From NCBI RefSeq assembly GCF_009695765.1, contig NZ_VUNI01000002.1, forward strand, positions 170,887 to 234,886: a stretch of DNA of 64,000 bases, written 5' to 3'. A program made the translations under genes and the position numbers. Under the pieces are notes generated by a model. That model did no database searches and was not told the origin of the DNA. It worked only from the letters and a program-made list of their open reading frames with translations. Numbering within the stretch: position 1 is the first letter of the stretch; each line of letters starts with the position of its first letter. This DNA is from Roseburia porci (GTDB lineage Bacteria > Bacillota > Clostridia > Lachnospirales > Lachnospiraceae). Shown here in pieces: positions 1 to 7,861 of this stretch.

Positions 1-1
1 A

Positions 2-484
2 TGTGCCATTATTCTTATCGGTCATATGAATAAGGCATCCGGTAATAAGGCGGCTTATAGGGGCATGGGTTCCATTGATTTCTTTGCGGTAGCAAGGAGT
101 GTGTTGCTAGTTGGCAGAGTGGAAGGAGAACCCAATATCAGAGCAGTTGTTCAGATAAAAAATAATCTGGCACAGTTCGGACACCCCAAGGCATTTGAAC
201 TGATGGAAAATGGTTTTAAGTGGTTGGGAGATTATGAGATTACAGCTGATGAAGTACTTGGCGGTATTGCCCCAAAAGCAAATAAACTGGAGCTGGCAAA
301 GCAGATGCTTCGGGAGTTGGCAGAGACTTCTAATGCGGTACAGAGTAATGAGATTTTTGATATGGCTGAGGAACAGGGAATTTCTAAAAGAACATTGGAA
401 AATGCAAAAAAGGAGCTGGGCATCAGGGCAAGAAAAATCAATAACTCATGGTATTGGGAACTGGATAAGATAAAGCAGATTTAA
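2..484 (+). CDS. RepA-like AAA family ATPase of a mobile element, 3' part
   Basis: The reading frame is open from base 2 and enters from the left edge, so only the C-terminal part (about 160 residues) is present. The first in-window Met (base 26) lies inside the conserved stretch that reads CAIILIGHMNKASGNKAAYR, so it is not the start. This stretch, followed by RGMGSIDF and ARSVLLVG, is typical of the RecA/KaiC-like ATPase core of RepA-type proteins of integrative elements; the last 60 residues look like a small winged-helix DNA-binding tail (NEIFDMAEEQGISKRTLENAKKELG). The likely role is element replication or helicase loading. It lies upstream of a relaxase and TnpV, which supports a mobile element. 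Family assignment is from recognised motifs. Confidence 0.7.
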   Translation, partial: CAIILIGHMNKASGNKAAYRGMGSIDFFAVARSVLLVGRVEGEPNIRAVVQIKNNLAQFGHPKAFELMENGFKWLGDYEITADEVLGGIAPKANKLELAKQMLRELAETSNAVQSNEIFDMAEEQGISKRTLENAKKELGIRARKINNSWYWELDKIKQI

Positions 485-600
485 GGGAAGAACGCAACAA
501 TGCAGACTATATAAAATTTGCGGTAATGAACCTTGCAAGGTTGCAAAATTTATAGACATTGCGTTGTTGCGGTCTTGATGGAAAGGATGGATTGATAGGA
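485..600. promoter_or_regulatory. Spacer with a 14-bp perfect palindrome
   Basis: The gap after the ATPase contains the palindrome AACCTTGCAAGGTT (529-542), with a second TTGCAA overlapping its right side, and related GCAACAA/TTGTTGC words on both flanks (near 494 and 565). This could be an operator or replication-protein binding site for the element; the function is inferred. Confidence 0.3.
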
Positions 601-834
601 TTGAAGAATGTGCAGATTTCAGAGGAATTATTTATTGCACTCCTTAAATATCACTTGGTGGAAATAGATGATGTTTTACCGGAGATAAAGAAAGGTTTGG
701 AAGAAAAATTGGAAGCTATGGTAAGGCGGGATTTATACACAAAATATAAGACGGCTCCAACTGAGGAAGAAAGAGAAAAGGCAAGGCAGGAGTATCTGGA
801 AAAGGTGGGAATGTACCGAAGCTTCCGATGGTAA
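601..834 (+). CDS. Small conserved mobile-element protein (function unknown)
   Basis: This encodes a 77-residue acidic helical protein starting LKNVQISEELFIALLKYH and ending GMYRSFRW. Proteins of this type sit between the RepA-like ATPase and the relaxase in many Firmicutes integrative elements, but no biochemical role is known to me. I chose the TTG at 601 because the conserved part begins there; an in-frame ATG at 559 would add 14 residues that do not look conserved. A hairpin with a GGAGCGTG/CACGCTCC stem (860-876) follows and may terminate this transcript. Confidence 0.6.
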   Translation: MKNVQISEELFIALLKYHLVEIDDVLPEIKKGLEEKLEAMVRRDLYTKYKTAPTEEEREKARQEYLEKVGMYRSFRW

Positions 835-1159
835 ATTTTTCCCCTCAGTGTGTAGGACGGGAGCGTGTCACGCTCCTGTATATGGCAGTTAAGAAGAAAG
901 CCGGATTAGGGTGTAATGGCAAAAGCGGACTACACTCACAAGCCCTCGGCGTTTGAGAGCGAAATACACCCATCGCACAAAACTTCGTTTTATGCTCTGT
1001 GTATTTCGCCCTTGCAGGGGGCAAAGGACAGCGTGGCTGTCCTTACAAATGCTAACGCATTTGTGGTTATGCCGGATACGGCAATAGGTTCGTAAACGGG
1101 CACCTAAGTGTCCACTCACGATAGCATAACCACTATCATTTTTTCAAAGAAAGGGGGCA
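835..1159 (+). other. oriT-like region rich in inverted repeats
   Basis: This 325-bp gap before the relaxase has no convincing gene. It holds at least six inverted repeats: 860-867/869-876; GCGAAATACAC 959-969 with GTGTATTTCGC 999-1009; AAAAC/GTTTT 979-991; AGGACAGC 1025-1032 with GCTGTCCT 1036-1043; CAAATGC 1046-1052 with GCATTTG 1057-1063; and GTGGTTATGC 1063-1072 with GCATAACCAC 1124-1133, which encloses a further imperfect hairpin. Dense inverted repeats immediately upstream of a relaxase gene are the usual layout of an origin of transfer. The nick site cannot be assigned from sequence alone. Confidence 0.5.
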
Positions 1160-2680
1160 ATGCCTATTGTAAGAAATTCATTTATACAGATGTCAAAACT
1201 GCCAAATGTAAAAGGCAGAATCAGTTATATATCGAGCAAAGCAAGACAGGAAAATTTGTACGCAGTTTATGAAACAACTGACCGTAAATTTTGGACAGAA
1301 CTTGCTAGGTGCAATCAGGAGGAATTTAAGAAAAGTGGAACGGAAGGAACCTGCATTGAAACCAGGGAGCTTATCATTGCGCTACCGGAAAGTTTCGTGG
1401 ATTATGAGCCGGACAAGTTGCTGAAACTTTTCACGGAGCATTTCAAACAGAGTTACGGTGTGGAGTGTGTTTCAGCGTTGCACCATAATAAACGCAAGAC
1501 CAATTATCATATCCATCTCATCTTTTCAGAGCGAAAGCTACTTGATGAGCCGGTGGAGAAGATTGCCACAAGAAATATGTTTTATGATGAAAATGGTAAG
1601 CATGTACGAACTAAAAAAGAGATACTGGATGAAGTCGGACAGCTTCGGAGTGGCTGTAAAATTATCCCTAAGGGCGAAGTGTACGAGCGTAATCTTTTCA
1701 CTATCAAGGACAGCAGGTTTAAGAGCGACAGTTTCCTTGATGAAGTGAAACACTCTTACACTGATCTTATCAATATTTATGTAAAAGATGACAGGCAAAA
1801 GCTCAAGGTTTTTGACAGAAACGGTGTGTATCTGCCTACGAAAAAGATTGGTAAGAACAACCCAAAAGCGGAGCAGATAAAAACTGATAACCAGTACCGT
1901 GTCATGTGGAATCAGACGGTGGATAGAGCATTAATTAGCGGTGTGCCGGAGGGACAGATTTTGGAAGTGAAGCAGAGCGAAATCGGACAGAAAGTAAAGG
2001 CTTCCATTCAGAAGTCGGGAAGAAATCCGGCACTGCTAAAAAGCCTGATTATGACCGCTATTTATGCGTTGGAGCTTCTCATTGGCAAGGTGTTCAAGAT
2101 GGCTTCACAAAAGGCAGATAAGGGCATAGAAACAGTTATTAAAGCAGAACCAGAACAGACACCTGTTAAGGAGATAAAATCATTTGTAAAAGCAGAGAGT
2201 GAGCTTGTGCCGGAAATGCCTAAGAAGTCAGCACTTGCTTCCAAGTATCCGAGACTTGCAGATATTTATAATAAACTGGAGAAACAAAATACAGCCATTT
2301 ATGAGAGGGAACAGCAGCTTGCCAGCGTGGAGAAGGAGCTTGCTGGAACAAAGGGCATCTTTAAGGCAAAACAGCGTAAGGAGTTGCAGGAGCAGGCAGA
2401 ACAGCTAAAGACACAGATAGCCAATATGAAACAGTACCTATCAAGTATGGTGCAGGGTTATGGATATAAGAATGTGAAGGAGTTTCTGGCTGAATACAGA
2501 GCGTCCAAAGCAGAGTATAGCGATTATCAGTCGGCAGTTGCAAAGTGGGAACAGCAGACCGGAAATAAGGCAGAACCGGACAGTTTAAAAGCAAAATTGC
2601 AAAGAAAGACACAGGAAGTAAGGGAACGAGAAAACAACAGACAGAGCCATCATTACAGGAGTGATAGAGGTGGCAGATAG
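1160..2680 (+). CDS. MobA/MobL-type relaxase
   Basis: This 506-residue protein is recognisable as a MobA/MobL (MOBP-like) relaxase. The N-terminal domain carries the HUH-type metal site: His108-His109 followed by His117-Ile-His119 in NYHIHLIF. The start MPIVRNSFIQMSKLP is typical and is preceded by AAAGAAAGGGGG a few bases upstream. Residues about 370-440 form a long charged coiled coil. The protein would nick the element at the adjacent oriT-like region and lead the strand into the recipient. It is followed at 9 bp by tnpV. No type IV secretion genes are in view, so whether the element is self-transmissible or only mobilisable is unknown. Confidence 0.88.
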   Translation: MPIVRNSFIQMSKLPNVKGRISYISSKARQENLYAVYETTDRKFWTELARCNQEEFKKSGTEGTCIETRELIIALPESFVDYEPDKLLKLFTEHFKQSYGVECVSALHHNKRKTNYHIHLIFSERKLLDEPVEKIATRNMFYDENGKHVRTKKEILDEVGQLRSGCKIIPKGEVYERNLFTIKDSRFKSDSFLDEVKHSYTDLINIYVKDDRQKLKVFDRNGVYLPTKKIGKNNPKAEQIKTDNQYRVMWNQTVDRALISGVPEGQILEVKQSEIGQKVKASIQKSGRNPALLKSLIMTAIYALELLIGKVFKMASQKADKGIETVIKAEPEQTPVKEIKSFVKAESELVPEMPKKSALASKYPRLADIYNKLEKQNTAIYEREQQLASVEKELAGTKGIFKAKQRKELQEQAEQLKTQIANMKQYLSSMVQGYGYKNVKEFLAEYRASKAEYSDYQSAVAKWEQQTGNKAEPDSLKAKLQRKTQEVRERENNRQSHHYRSDRGGR

Positions 2681-2689
2681 GAGCAGTTT

Positions 2690-3067
2690 ATGGAGAAACA
2701 CATCATTGGAGAAAATGGAATTAGTTACACACTTGGAGAGGATGGATTGTATTATCCGGATTTGCAGATACCAGAAGGGACACACTATGAGATTGGTAAG
2801 TATGGACGGATGCGGTGGGAGTATTTGAAGAACCACCGCAGAGGGGAATATATCAAGCTACTTATGAATGGGAGATTGAATGAGTATTTGCATGAGGTTG
2901 ATACACAATGTTATGAGAGATTAGAACTTCTTGTAGAGCAGATGAAAGCCGGAACAGGGATTACGGAAGAATTAAAAGCTACCGACCAGATGAAGTGGGT
3001 AGGGCTGATGAATAATGTGAGAAGTTCGGCAGATGAAATCGTATTAAAAGAGTTGATATATGTGTAG
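2690..3067 (+). CDS. tnpV: TnpV-like transposon protein
   Basis: This 125-residue protein has the opening YTLGEDGLYYPDL and the helical core EIGKYGRMRWEYLKNHRRGEY expected of TnpV proteins from Tn4451-like and related mobilisable elements. Its molecular role is not established. It is probably co-transcribed with the relaxase 9 bp upstream and ends 7 bp before a hairpin terminator candidate. Confidence 0.8.
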   Translation: MEKHIIGENGISYTLGEDGLYYPDLQIPEGTHYEIGKYGRMRWEYLKNHRRGEYIKLLMNGRLNEYLHEVDTQCYERLELLVEQMKAGTGITEELKATDQMKWVGLMNNVRSSADEIVLKELIYV

Positions 3068-3073
3068 TGTGGG

Positions 3074-3094
3074 TGCGGAGCGTAATGCTCCGCA
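3074..3094 (+). terminator. Hairpin after tnpV
   Basis: The stem TGCGGAGC (3074-3081) pairs with GCTCCGCA (3087-3094) across the loop GTAAT. The downstream tract (TTCTTAAATTCTT) is only weakly T-rich, so termination strength is uncertain. Confidence 0.55.
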
Positions 3095-3266
3095 TTCTTA
3101 AATTCTTGGCGCAAAATAACTTCTGTTATGATATACTCATTTTGGACTAAGAGAAAAATTTGAATTTTGTGAAGGATATAAGATATAGGTTTGTGATAAA
3201 AACATAATGATTAGAAAATATGAAAAAAGATTGAGTACAATGTACAAAGTTCTTAAGGAGATTTAG

Positions 3267-3722
3267 ATGAATATTAAACTATTAAGAGATTGCATTGAAT
3301 ATAAAGAGCAAGTAATTAACTGGCTGAATCAAGAATTTGGATGTGAGACAAGCTACAGATTTTATAAAGAGTTAATAGAACATAGTATGGAGGAAGATGA
3401 ACTTCCAATAACATTTGTGGCAATTGAGAATGAGACTTTAGTAGGTACAGTTGGTCTTTGGAGAGGGGATTTACTTTCACGACAGGATTTATATCCGTGG
3501 TTATCGGCATTAGTTGTGAACCGAAATTATAGAAATCGAAAGATTGGTCAGCAACTACAACAGTTCATAGAAGAATATTGTAGAAATAAACACTATGAAC
3601 AAATTTACTTATATACAGATTTAGTTAATTACTATGAAAAAACGGGATGGATAGCTGTTGGTAAAGGGTATGAATATATGGGTGGGGAAGTAACTATTTA
3701 TAAGAAGAGTCTCAAAGATTAA
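3267..3722 (+). CDS. GNAT family N-acetyltransferase
   Basis: This 151-residue single-domain GNAT protein has the acetyl-CoA site in the segment VVNRNYRNRKIGQQL (R/Q-x-x-G-x-G/A-like turn with G at the pyrophosphate loop), a preceding strand PWLSALVV, and the C-terminal motif YYEKTGWIAVG. AAGGAG lies about 6 bp before the ATG. The substrate is unknown; small-molecule or aminoglycoside-type acetylation are both possible. It is the last gene before the inferred right end of the mobile element, a usual place for cargo. The base composition (AT-rich) is similar to the flanking noncoding DNA. Confidence 0.8.
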   Translation: MNIKLLRDCIEYKEQVINWLNQEFGCETSYRFYKELIEHSMEEDELPITFVAIENETLVGTVGLWRGDLLSRQDLYPWLSALVVNRNYRNRKIGQQLQQFIEEYCRNKHYEQIYLYTDLVNYYEKTGWIAVGKGYEYMGGEVTIYKKSLKD

Positions 3723-3788
3723 GTTTACGAGATAAAAGTGTATAGATATTCCATTCGACAAATTTCAGTTTGGTTAAGAGATGTATTC

Positions 3789-3808
3789 CGGTGCCAAAAC
3801 GGTGCCAA
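3789..3808. repeat. Tandem direct repeat, candidate integrase arm sites
   Basis: CGGTGCCAA occurs at 3789-3797 and again at 3800-3808, an 11-bp period (one helical turn). It lies about 100 bp inside the inferred element end. Tyrosine recombinases commonly bind short direct repeats near the ends of their elements, so this is a candidate arm-type site. The 3723-3910 stretch otherwise shows no gene. Confidence 0.4.
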
Positions 3809-3910
3809 GAAATCATGCAAATAAAAATAAGACGGCTAAATCTAAAGAAAATATGCAGATTTTAGCCATAAAAAGCATAGAAAATATATCGAAAAACGCT
3901 ATTCATATAG

Positions 3911-3964
3911 CGTGAAGGTGGACGTACTGTAGGTTCAGGCCGTGTTGCTACAGTTATCGAATAA
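3911..3964 (+). pseudogene. tuf: 3' end of tuf (EF-Tu), inferred attachment site
   Basis: Read in frame, this stretch encodes REGGRTVGSGRVATVIE and a stop, the C-terminus of elongation factor Tu. Upstream the frame meets a stop (TAG 3908-3910) and similarity ends, so only 17 codons exist here. A short inverted repeat CGCTAT/ATAGCG (3897-3902/3907-3912) straddles the junction. The following hairpin is a strong terminator fitting a highly expressed gene. The simplest reading is that the mobile element on the left integrated into the 3' end of tuf, leaving this copy as attR while the full gene, completed by element DNA, lies beyond the left end outside the window. Confidence 0.75.
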
Positions 3965-3993
3965 TCAATAGATTATTATATAAACTAGCATTT

Positions 3994-4031
3994 ATACAGG
4001 GGAAGTGATATTCACTTCCCCTGTATTTTCT
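3994..4031 (+). terminator. Strong terminator, native tuf terminator
   Basis: A 15-bp perfect stem with ATACAGGGGAAGTGA on the left (3994-4008), loop TAT, and the right arm at 4012-4026, followed by TTTTCT. Its position 30 bp after the EF-Tu stop suggests it was the original tuf terminator. Confidence 0.85.
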
Positions 4032-4134
4032 ATAATATATTTTCTTACAATATTCTGTTTCATATCATAAAGTGTTCGCACTTGTAAATTCATATCCAAT
4101 CTGGAGCGTATTCAGAGTCGAAAGTTACTCAAAT

Positions 4135-4183
4135 AACAGCAAATCCACGTAAAACAGCAAAGCCATAAATAACAGCAAATCCA
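4135..4183. repeat. 18-bp tandem repeat, three units
   Basis: The word AACAGCAAATCCA starts at 4135 and 4171, with AACAGCAAAGCCA at 4153, an exact 18-bp period. The surrounding 4032-4220 stretch is AT-rich and has no open frame that I can support. Confidence 0.6.
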
Positions 4184-4220
4184 TATATGATATAGCCGCA
4201 TATGACATTCAATTCGACAA

Positions 4221-4474
4221 TTACTGTCTAGAAAACAGAAAGTAGCAACTAAGCAGTAAAATAATGCAGAAGGCAACATAAATGGGGAAATTTACTGCTT
4301 ACTTTGAGATTGAAAGGTTTTAGACAGTAAAAGAAAAGACGGAAAGTCCCAAAAGTAAAGAAAATACTGCCTGAAAACAGAAAAAAGAAAAGTAAGCAGT
4401 AAGAGAAAATAAGAATATTCAAAAAAGTAAATAAATTACTGCCTGGGAAAAGGAAAGAGAAAAATAGACAGTAA
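4221..4474. repeat. 72-bp tandem array of inverted-repeat units, four units
   Basis: Left half-sites TTACTGTCTA, TTACTGCTTA, ATACTGCCTG and TTACTGCCTG begin at 4221, 4292, 4364 and 4436 (steps 71, 72, 72). Right half-sites TAAGCAGTAA, TAGACAGTAA, TAAGCAGTAA and TAGACAGTAA begin at 4250, 4321, 4393 and 4465 (steps 71, 72, 72). Each unit is thus an inverted pair with a loop of 19-20 bases, separated by 32-33 bases of purine-rich, poorly conserved DNA. Stops occur in all frames. The array ends 25 bp before the broken gene at 4499. No known function; a protein-binding array or hairpin-forming repeat is possible. Confidence 0.8.
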
Positions 4475-4498
4475 GGGAGAAGAAAGAGGGGGGCAACG

Positions 4499-5271
4499 AT
4501 AGTTACGATTTATAAAGAGATTCAAGAAATAGAGAAGGCATTAAAAAAGTAAAAGAAGAAGTCGAAATATTACCGAAAGGACATCTGCGCTGTTCAAGGA
4601 GCAATGGTACAGATCAGTATTTTATAGATGGAAAATATGTAAGCAAAAAGAACATAAAGTGGATAAAAGGAGTGGCTCAGCGAGAGTATTATGAAGACAT
4701 AATTCCCATAATAGAGGGAATGTTAACAAAACTATATTTGGCTGATGAAATTTATAAGAATCAGATTATAAATAATAGTTACCAATCGTTATGCAATGCA
4801 AGAAAAAATTTGATTATGCCTGTATTCCAACCTCTTGAGCAAAAGATACAAAATTTTTTGACGGATCAATATCCGGCAGGAAGTTTTGAAGAAGAGGATC
4901 GGTCAGAATTTTATACAGCAAATGGGGAGAGAGTGCGTTCTAAATCCGAGATGTTAATATCCGATTTATTATATAGATATGATGTGCCATATCGATATGA
5001 AAAGCCGATTGAACTGTTGGATTGGAATAAGGTAATTATATGCAGACCGGATTTTACAATTATGAACAGAAGAACAGGGAAAATTTATATTTTTGAACAT
5101 TTGGGCAGAATGGATGATGCCAATTATGTGGAAAATAATATGCATAAATTAAATTTATACGAAAAGAATGGCTATCTAATCGGGAAAAACCTGATAATTA
5201 CAAGAGAGACAAGCAAAGAGCCGTTGAATACTGCTATAGTAGAATCATATATACAAGAGTTTTTCTTATAA
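4499..5271 (+). pseudogene. PD-(D/E)XK-like conserved protein, start and frame disrupted
   Basis: The downstream frame (from 4549) encodes VKEEVEILPKGHLRCSRS and continues to 5271, a protein I recognise as a conserved uncharacterised Clostridia family. Late in it, a Glu in SKSEMLI, the Asp of RPDFTI and the Glu of IFEHLG give a PD-(D/E)XK nuclease-like pattern. The N-terminal piece YKEIQEIEKALKK is in another frame and stops at TAA 4550. The two join by a -1 shift at A_AAA_AAG (4543-4549). The expected start after AGGGGGG reads ATA (4499), not ATG. Two defects favour a pseudogene, but the slippery heptamer permits recoding. A GTG at 4672 could start a 199-residue product; its ribosome site is poorly spaced. 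Confidence 0.65.
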
Positions 5272-5490
5272 TGGCAGCATGTGGTTATCAGAACATCTGC
5301 CATGATGATTGTGCAAAAGTCTGAATTTTCAAAGTTAGAATTTTGAAAGCCATAATCCTGTTGCGGCAGTTTATTTTCCATAGGTAATGTGTTGAAGCTT
5401 AAAACAGACGGCATTCGCAATTTGAGTTCATATCCGTTATAATGAATCTTAGAAAGGTGATAAACAATAGATGATAGCTGGAGGATGAAA

Positions 5491-6993
5491 ATGAAAAAAG
5501 CCAATTGGATCATTTTTGGCGTAATCACTGTTTTTTATATTGCAGCAATGGCTATGCCGTTTATTAATATTTTTTGTGTGTCAATGCCGGATTTTTTGCC
5601 GATAGCTGTGGCACTTGTATTATTGATGTTTATAATTGTTGGCTGGAAAAACGGAAAGGCAAAGACTGCGGTAAGAATTGTGAATGTGTGTATCGGAATA
5701 TTCGCAATTATGATATGCCTTGCGGGAGAATATTTAAATCCATGGTGGAATTCAATTTCTGAACATCCGAATTCGTATACTTTTTTAAACTATAATGAGA
5801 AAATATCAGGTAAAGATGCGATTGCAGATATCGATTATGCCATGAAATATGTAAGAAAAATCCATCCTTTATGCTATAAAGGAATGCCAGATGGTGTTGA
5901 AAAACAGTATCAGGATGTAGTTGATTATTTAAAGGGGAAGGATGAAGTTGAAGTAGCAGAAGTACAGGCTGAACTACAGAGTATTTTGTCGCAGTTTCAT
6001 GATGGCCATACGTCTGCAGCAATCTGGAATGATGACAGTTATCTGTACTTGAATGAATGGTATAAACATGAGATTGCCGGTGATCAGATAATCGCGATCA
6101 ATGGTATTGGGGTGGATAACATATATGATGAAAAATTGAATCTTTATAGTGCGGATTCAAAAGAATACGGATATGCCAGATTTTGTAATGATGTAACAGA
6201 TTTATCAGCACTGACCATGCTTGGGTATAATGCGGATGATGGAATTACCTATACATTTCTGAAGCCTTCCGGTGAGAAAACAGATGAAACCTATTATACA
6301 AAAGATTATGTTACCTATGACCAGTACTGCAGATATAATAATCTGGATGAGACAGAGGAATCGGATGAGGAAGACCCTTTTGTCTATTATACGATTGATA
6401 CGGACAGAAGTCTTGCAACATTAACATTGAATAGCTGTAACTATAATCAGGAGTATCGGAATTGCCTGAAAAGTATGTTTACAGAAATTCAGGATAAAAA
6501 TATACAAAATGTTGCAGTAGATCTGCGCAACAACGGAGGTGGTGCGTCCGCTGTTGTAAATGAATTTATCAGATATTTAAATGTTGATACATATAGGGGA
6601 ATGGGCTCAAAAGTAAGATATGGCTGTTTTTACGTAAATGCGAATGAAGGGATTTGTAAAAACAAAAAATATAATGACCTGACTTTTAAAGGTAATGTAT
6701 ACGTTTTGACATCTGTGTATACATATTCATCGGCAATGGATTTTGCCATGTATATAAAAGATAATAATATGGGAAAAATTATCGGACAGGCATCAGGGAA
6801 TAATCCAAGCAGTTATGGAGATATCAGCCAGATTTATTTAAAGAATTCCGGACTTGTGATGTCGGTTTCCATTAAGAAATGGTACAGGATTGATCCTCAA
6901 AAAGACGGAGAGCTGATCGAACCGGATTTTGAATGCAGTCCGGGGGATGAGTTTGAAAAGTTGTACAGTATTATAGATACAAAGAAACAATGA
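5491..6993 (+). CDS. S41 family peptidase with N-terminal membrane segments
   Basis: This protein is 500 residues from the ATG at 5491, chosen because GGAGG at 5480 is well spaced; the ATG at 5485 would abut it. The first 85 residues contain three hydrophobic segments, so the peptidase domain is probably extracytoplasmic. Residues about 155-170 carry FHDGHT, D344-LRNNGGG is the S41 nucleotide-free glycine motif, and TYSSAMDF (411-418) holds the nucleophilic Ser. The usual lysine partner is not obvious (GKIIGQASGNNPSSYGD), as in tail-specific/tricorn-like variants. A TATAAT at about 5442 may be its -10. It is separated from the HAD gene by 43 bp. The substrate is unknown. Confidence 0.8.
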   Translation: MKKANWIIFGVITVFYIAAMAMPFINIFCVSMPDFLPIAVALVLLMFIIVGWKNGKAKTAVRIVNVCIGIFAIMICLAGEYLNPWWNSISEHPNSYTFLNYNEKISGKDAIADIDYAMKYVRKIHPLCYKGMPDGVEKQYQDVVDYLKGKDEVEVAEVQAELQSILSQFHDGHTSAAIWNDDSYLYLNEWYKHEIAGDQIIAINGIGVDNIYDEKLNLYSADSKEYGYARFCNDVTDLSALTMLGYNADDGITYTFLKPSGEKTDETYYTKDYVTYDQYCRYNNLDETEESDEEDPFVYYTIDTDRSLATLTLNSCNYNQEYRNCLKSMFTEIQDKNIQNVAVDLRNNGGGASAVVNEFIRYLNVDTYRGMGSKVRYGCFYVNANEGICKNKKYNDLTFKGNVYVLTSVYTYSSAMDFAMYIKDNNMGKIIGQASGNNPSSYGDISQIYLKNSGLVMSVSIKKWYRIDPQKDGELIEPDFECSPGDEFEKLYSIIDTKKQ

Positions 6994-7036
6994 TGGCGAT
7001 GAACGAGGTAATGGAAGGAATGGTTGAGATAATAGC

Positions 7037-7762
7037 ATGATAAAAGCAGTAATTTTTGACATGTATGAAACACTCATCACCCAGTATGGGGATGCAAAAG
7101 ATATTCCGAAAGACCGAAGCGGTCTGCACTTGATGCATGGACCGTGCATATATTTCCGGGCACAGATGGCAGAAGACGCCGGGATCGACAGAGACACATT
7201 TGATGCGTGCTGGGAGCCGACAGAGGAAGCGCGGACAATAGGGCAGGTCACGCTGGAAGAGGCGATAGAGGGGATTTTGAAGGAGAACAACTGTTATTCA
7301 ACAGAGCATTTTGAGAAGATCATTGAAAGCCGGAAAGAGGCAAAAAAGGCATGTTTTCGCTATCTTCATCCGGAGATGATCCCGATGTTAAATGCGTTGA
7401 AGGAGAAGCAGATGAAGGTGGCTTTAATCAGTAACTGTTATTCGGAGGAAGTGGATGCCATTCGGGAGAGCCTTCTTTTTCCGTATTTCGATAAGGCATA
7501 TCTGTCTTATGAACAGGGTGTGAAGAAACCGGATGCGGAGATTTTCAGGCGTTGTCTTGCAGATCTGCAGGTGAAACCGGGAGAATGCCTGTATATTGGA
7601 GACGGTGGAAGCCATGAACTGGAAGCAGCATCGCAAGCCGGAATGCATGCCATGCAGGCGCGGTGGTATATCAGTAAAGTTCCGTTTCTGGACGAGAAAA
7701 AGGAAGCATTTAACCAGCTTGATTCTCCGATGGATGTGCTGATGTATATTTTTGCAGGATAG
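7037..7762 (+). CDS. HAD superfamily hydrolase
   Basis: A 241-residue HAD-IA type hydrolase. Motif I is VIFDMYETL near the N-terminus with the nucleophilic Asp; motif II is the Ser in ALISNC; motif III is the Lys in GVKKPDAEIF; and motif IV is YIGDGG. A cap domain occupies residues about 20-95. It would hydrolyse a small phosphorylated or halogenated substrate, not predictable here. It lies 43 bp after the S41 peptidase and 99 bp before jetA; nothing shows it belongs to the Wadjet operon. Confidence 0.88.
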   Translation: MIKAVIFDMYETLITQYGDAKDIPKDRSGLHLMHGPCIYFRAQMAEDAGIDRDTFDACWEPTEEARTIGQVTLEEAIEGILKENNCYSTEHFEKIIESRKEAKKACFRYLHPEMIPMLNALKEKQMKVALISNCYSEEVDAIRESLLFPYFDKAYLSYEQGVKKPDAEIFRRCLADLQVKPGECLYIGDGGSHELEAASQAGMHAMQARWYISKVPFLDEKKEAFNQLDSPMDVLMYIFAG

Positions 7763-7861
7763 CTTTAAAACGAGTCGTAAAAATACTAGATAGATACACT
7801 TCGTTATGATATGCTAAAGTTAAGAAATGAATGGTAAAAATACGCGAAAGGAAGTACTAAG

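Noticed and set aside
889..1119. 76-codon open frame on the minus strand across the oriT-like region
   Set aside because: It has no ribosome site, runs through all the inverted repeats, and its product has no recognisable family; the palindromic DNA explains the lack of stops.
3911..3964. Remnant of a decayed second tuf gene
   Set aside because: The coding end is perfect for 17 codons then stops abruptly at mobile-element DNA, with the terminator kept; an attachment-site duplication explains this better than decay.
4221..4474. CRISPR array
   Set aside because: The conserved parts are two separated 10-bp half-sites with both gaps variable, the period is 72 bp, and no cas genes are near.
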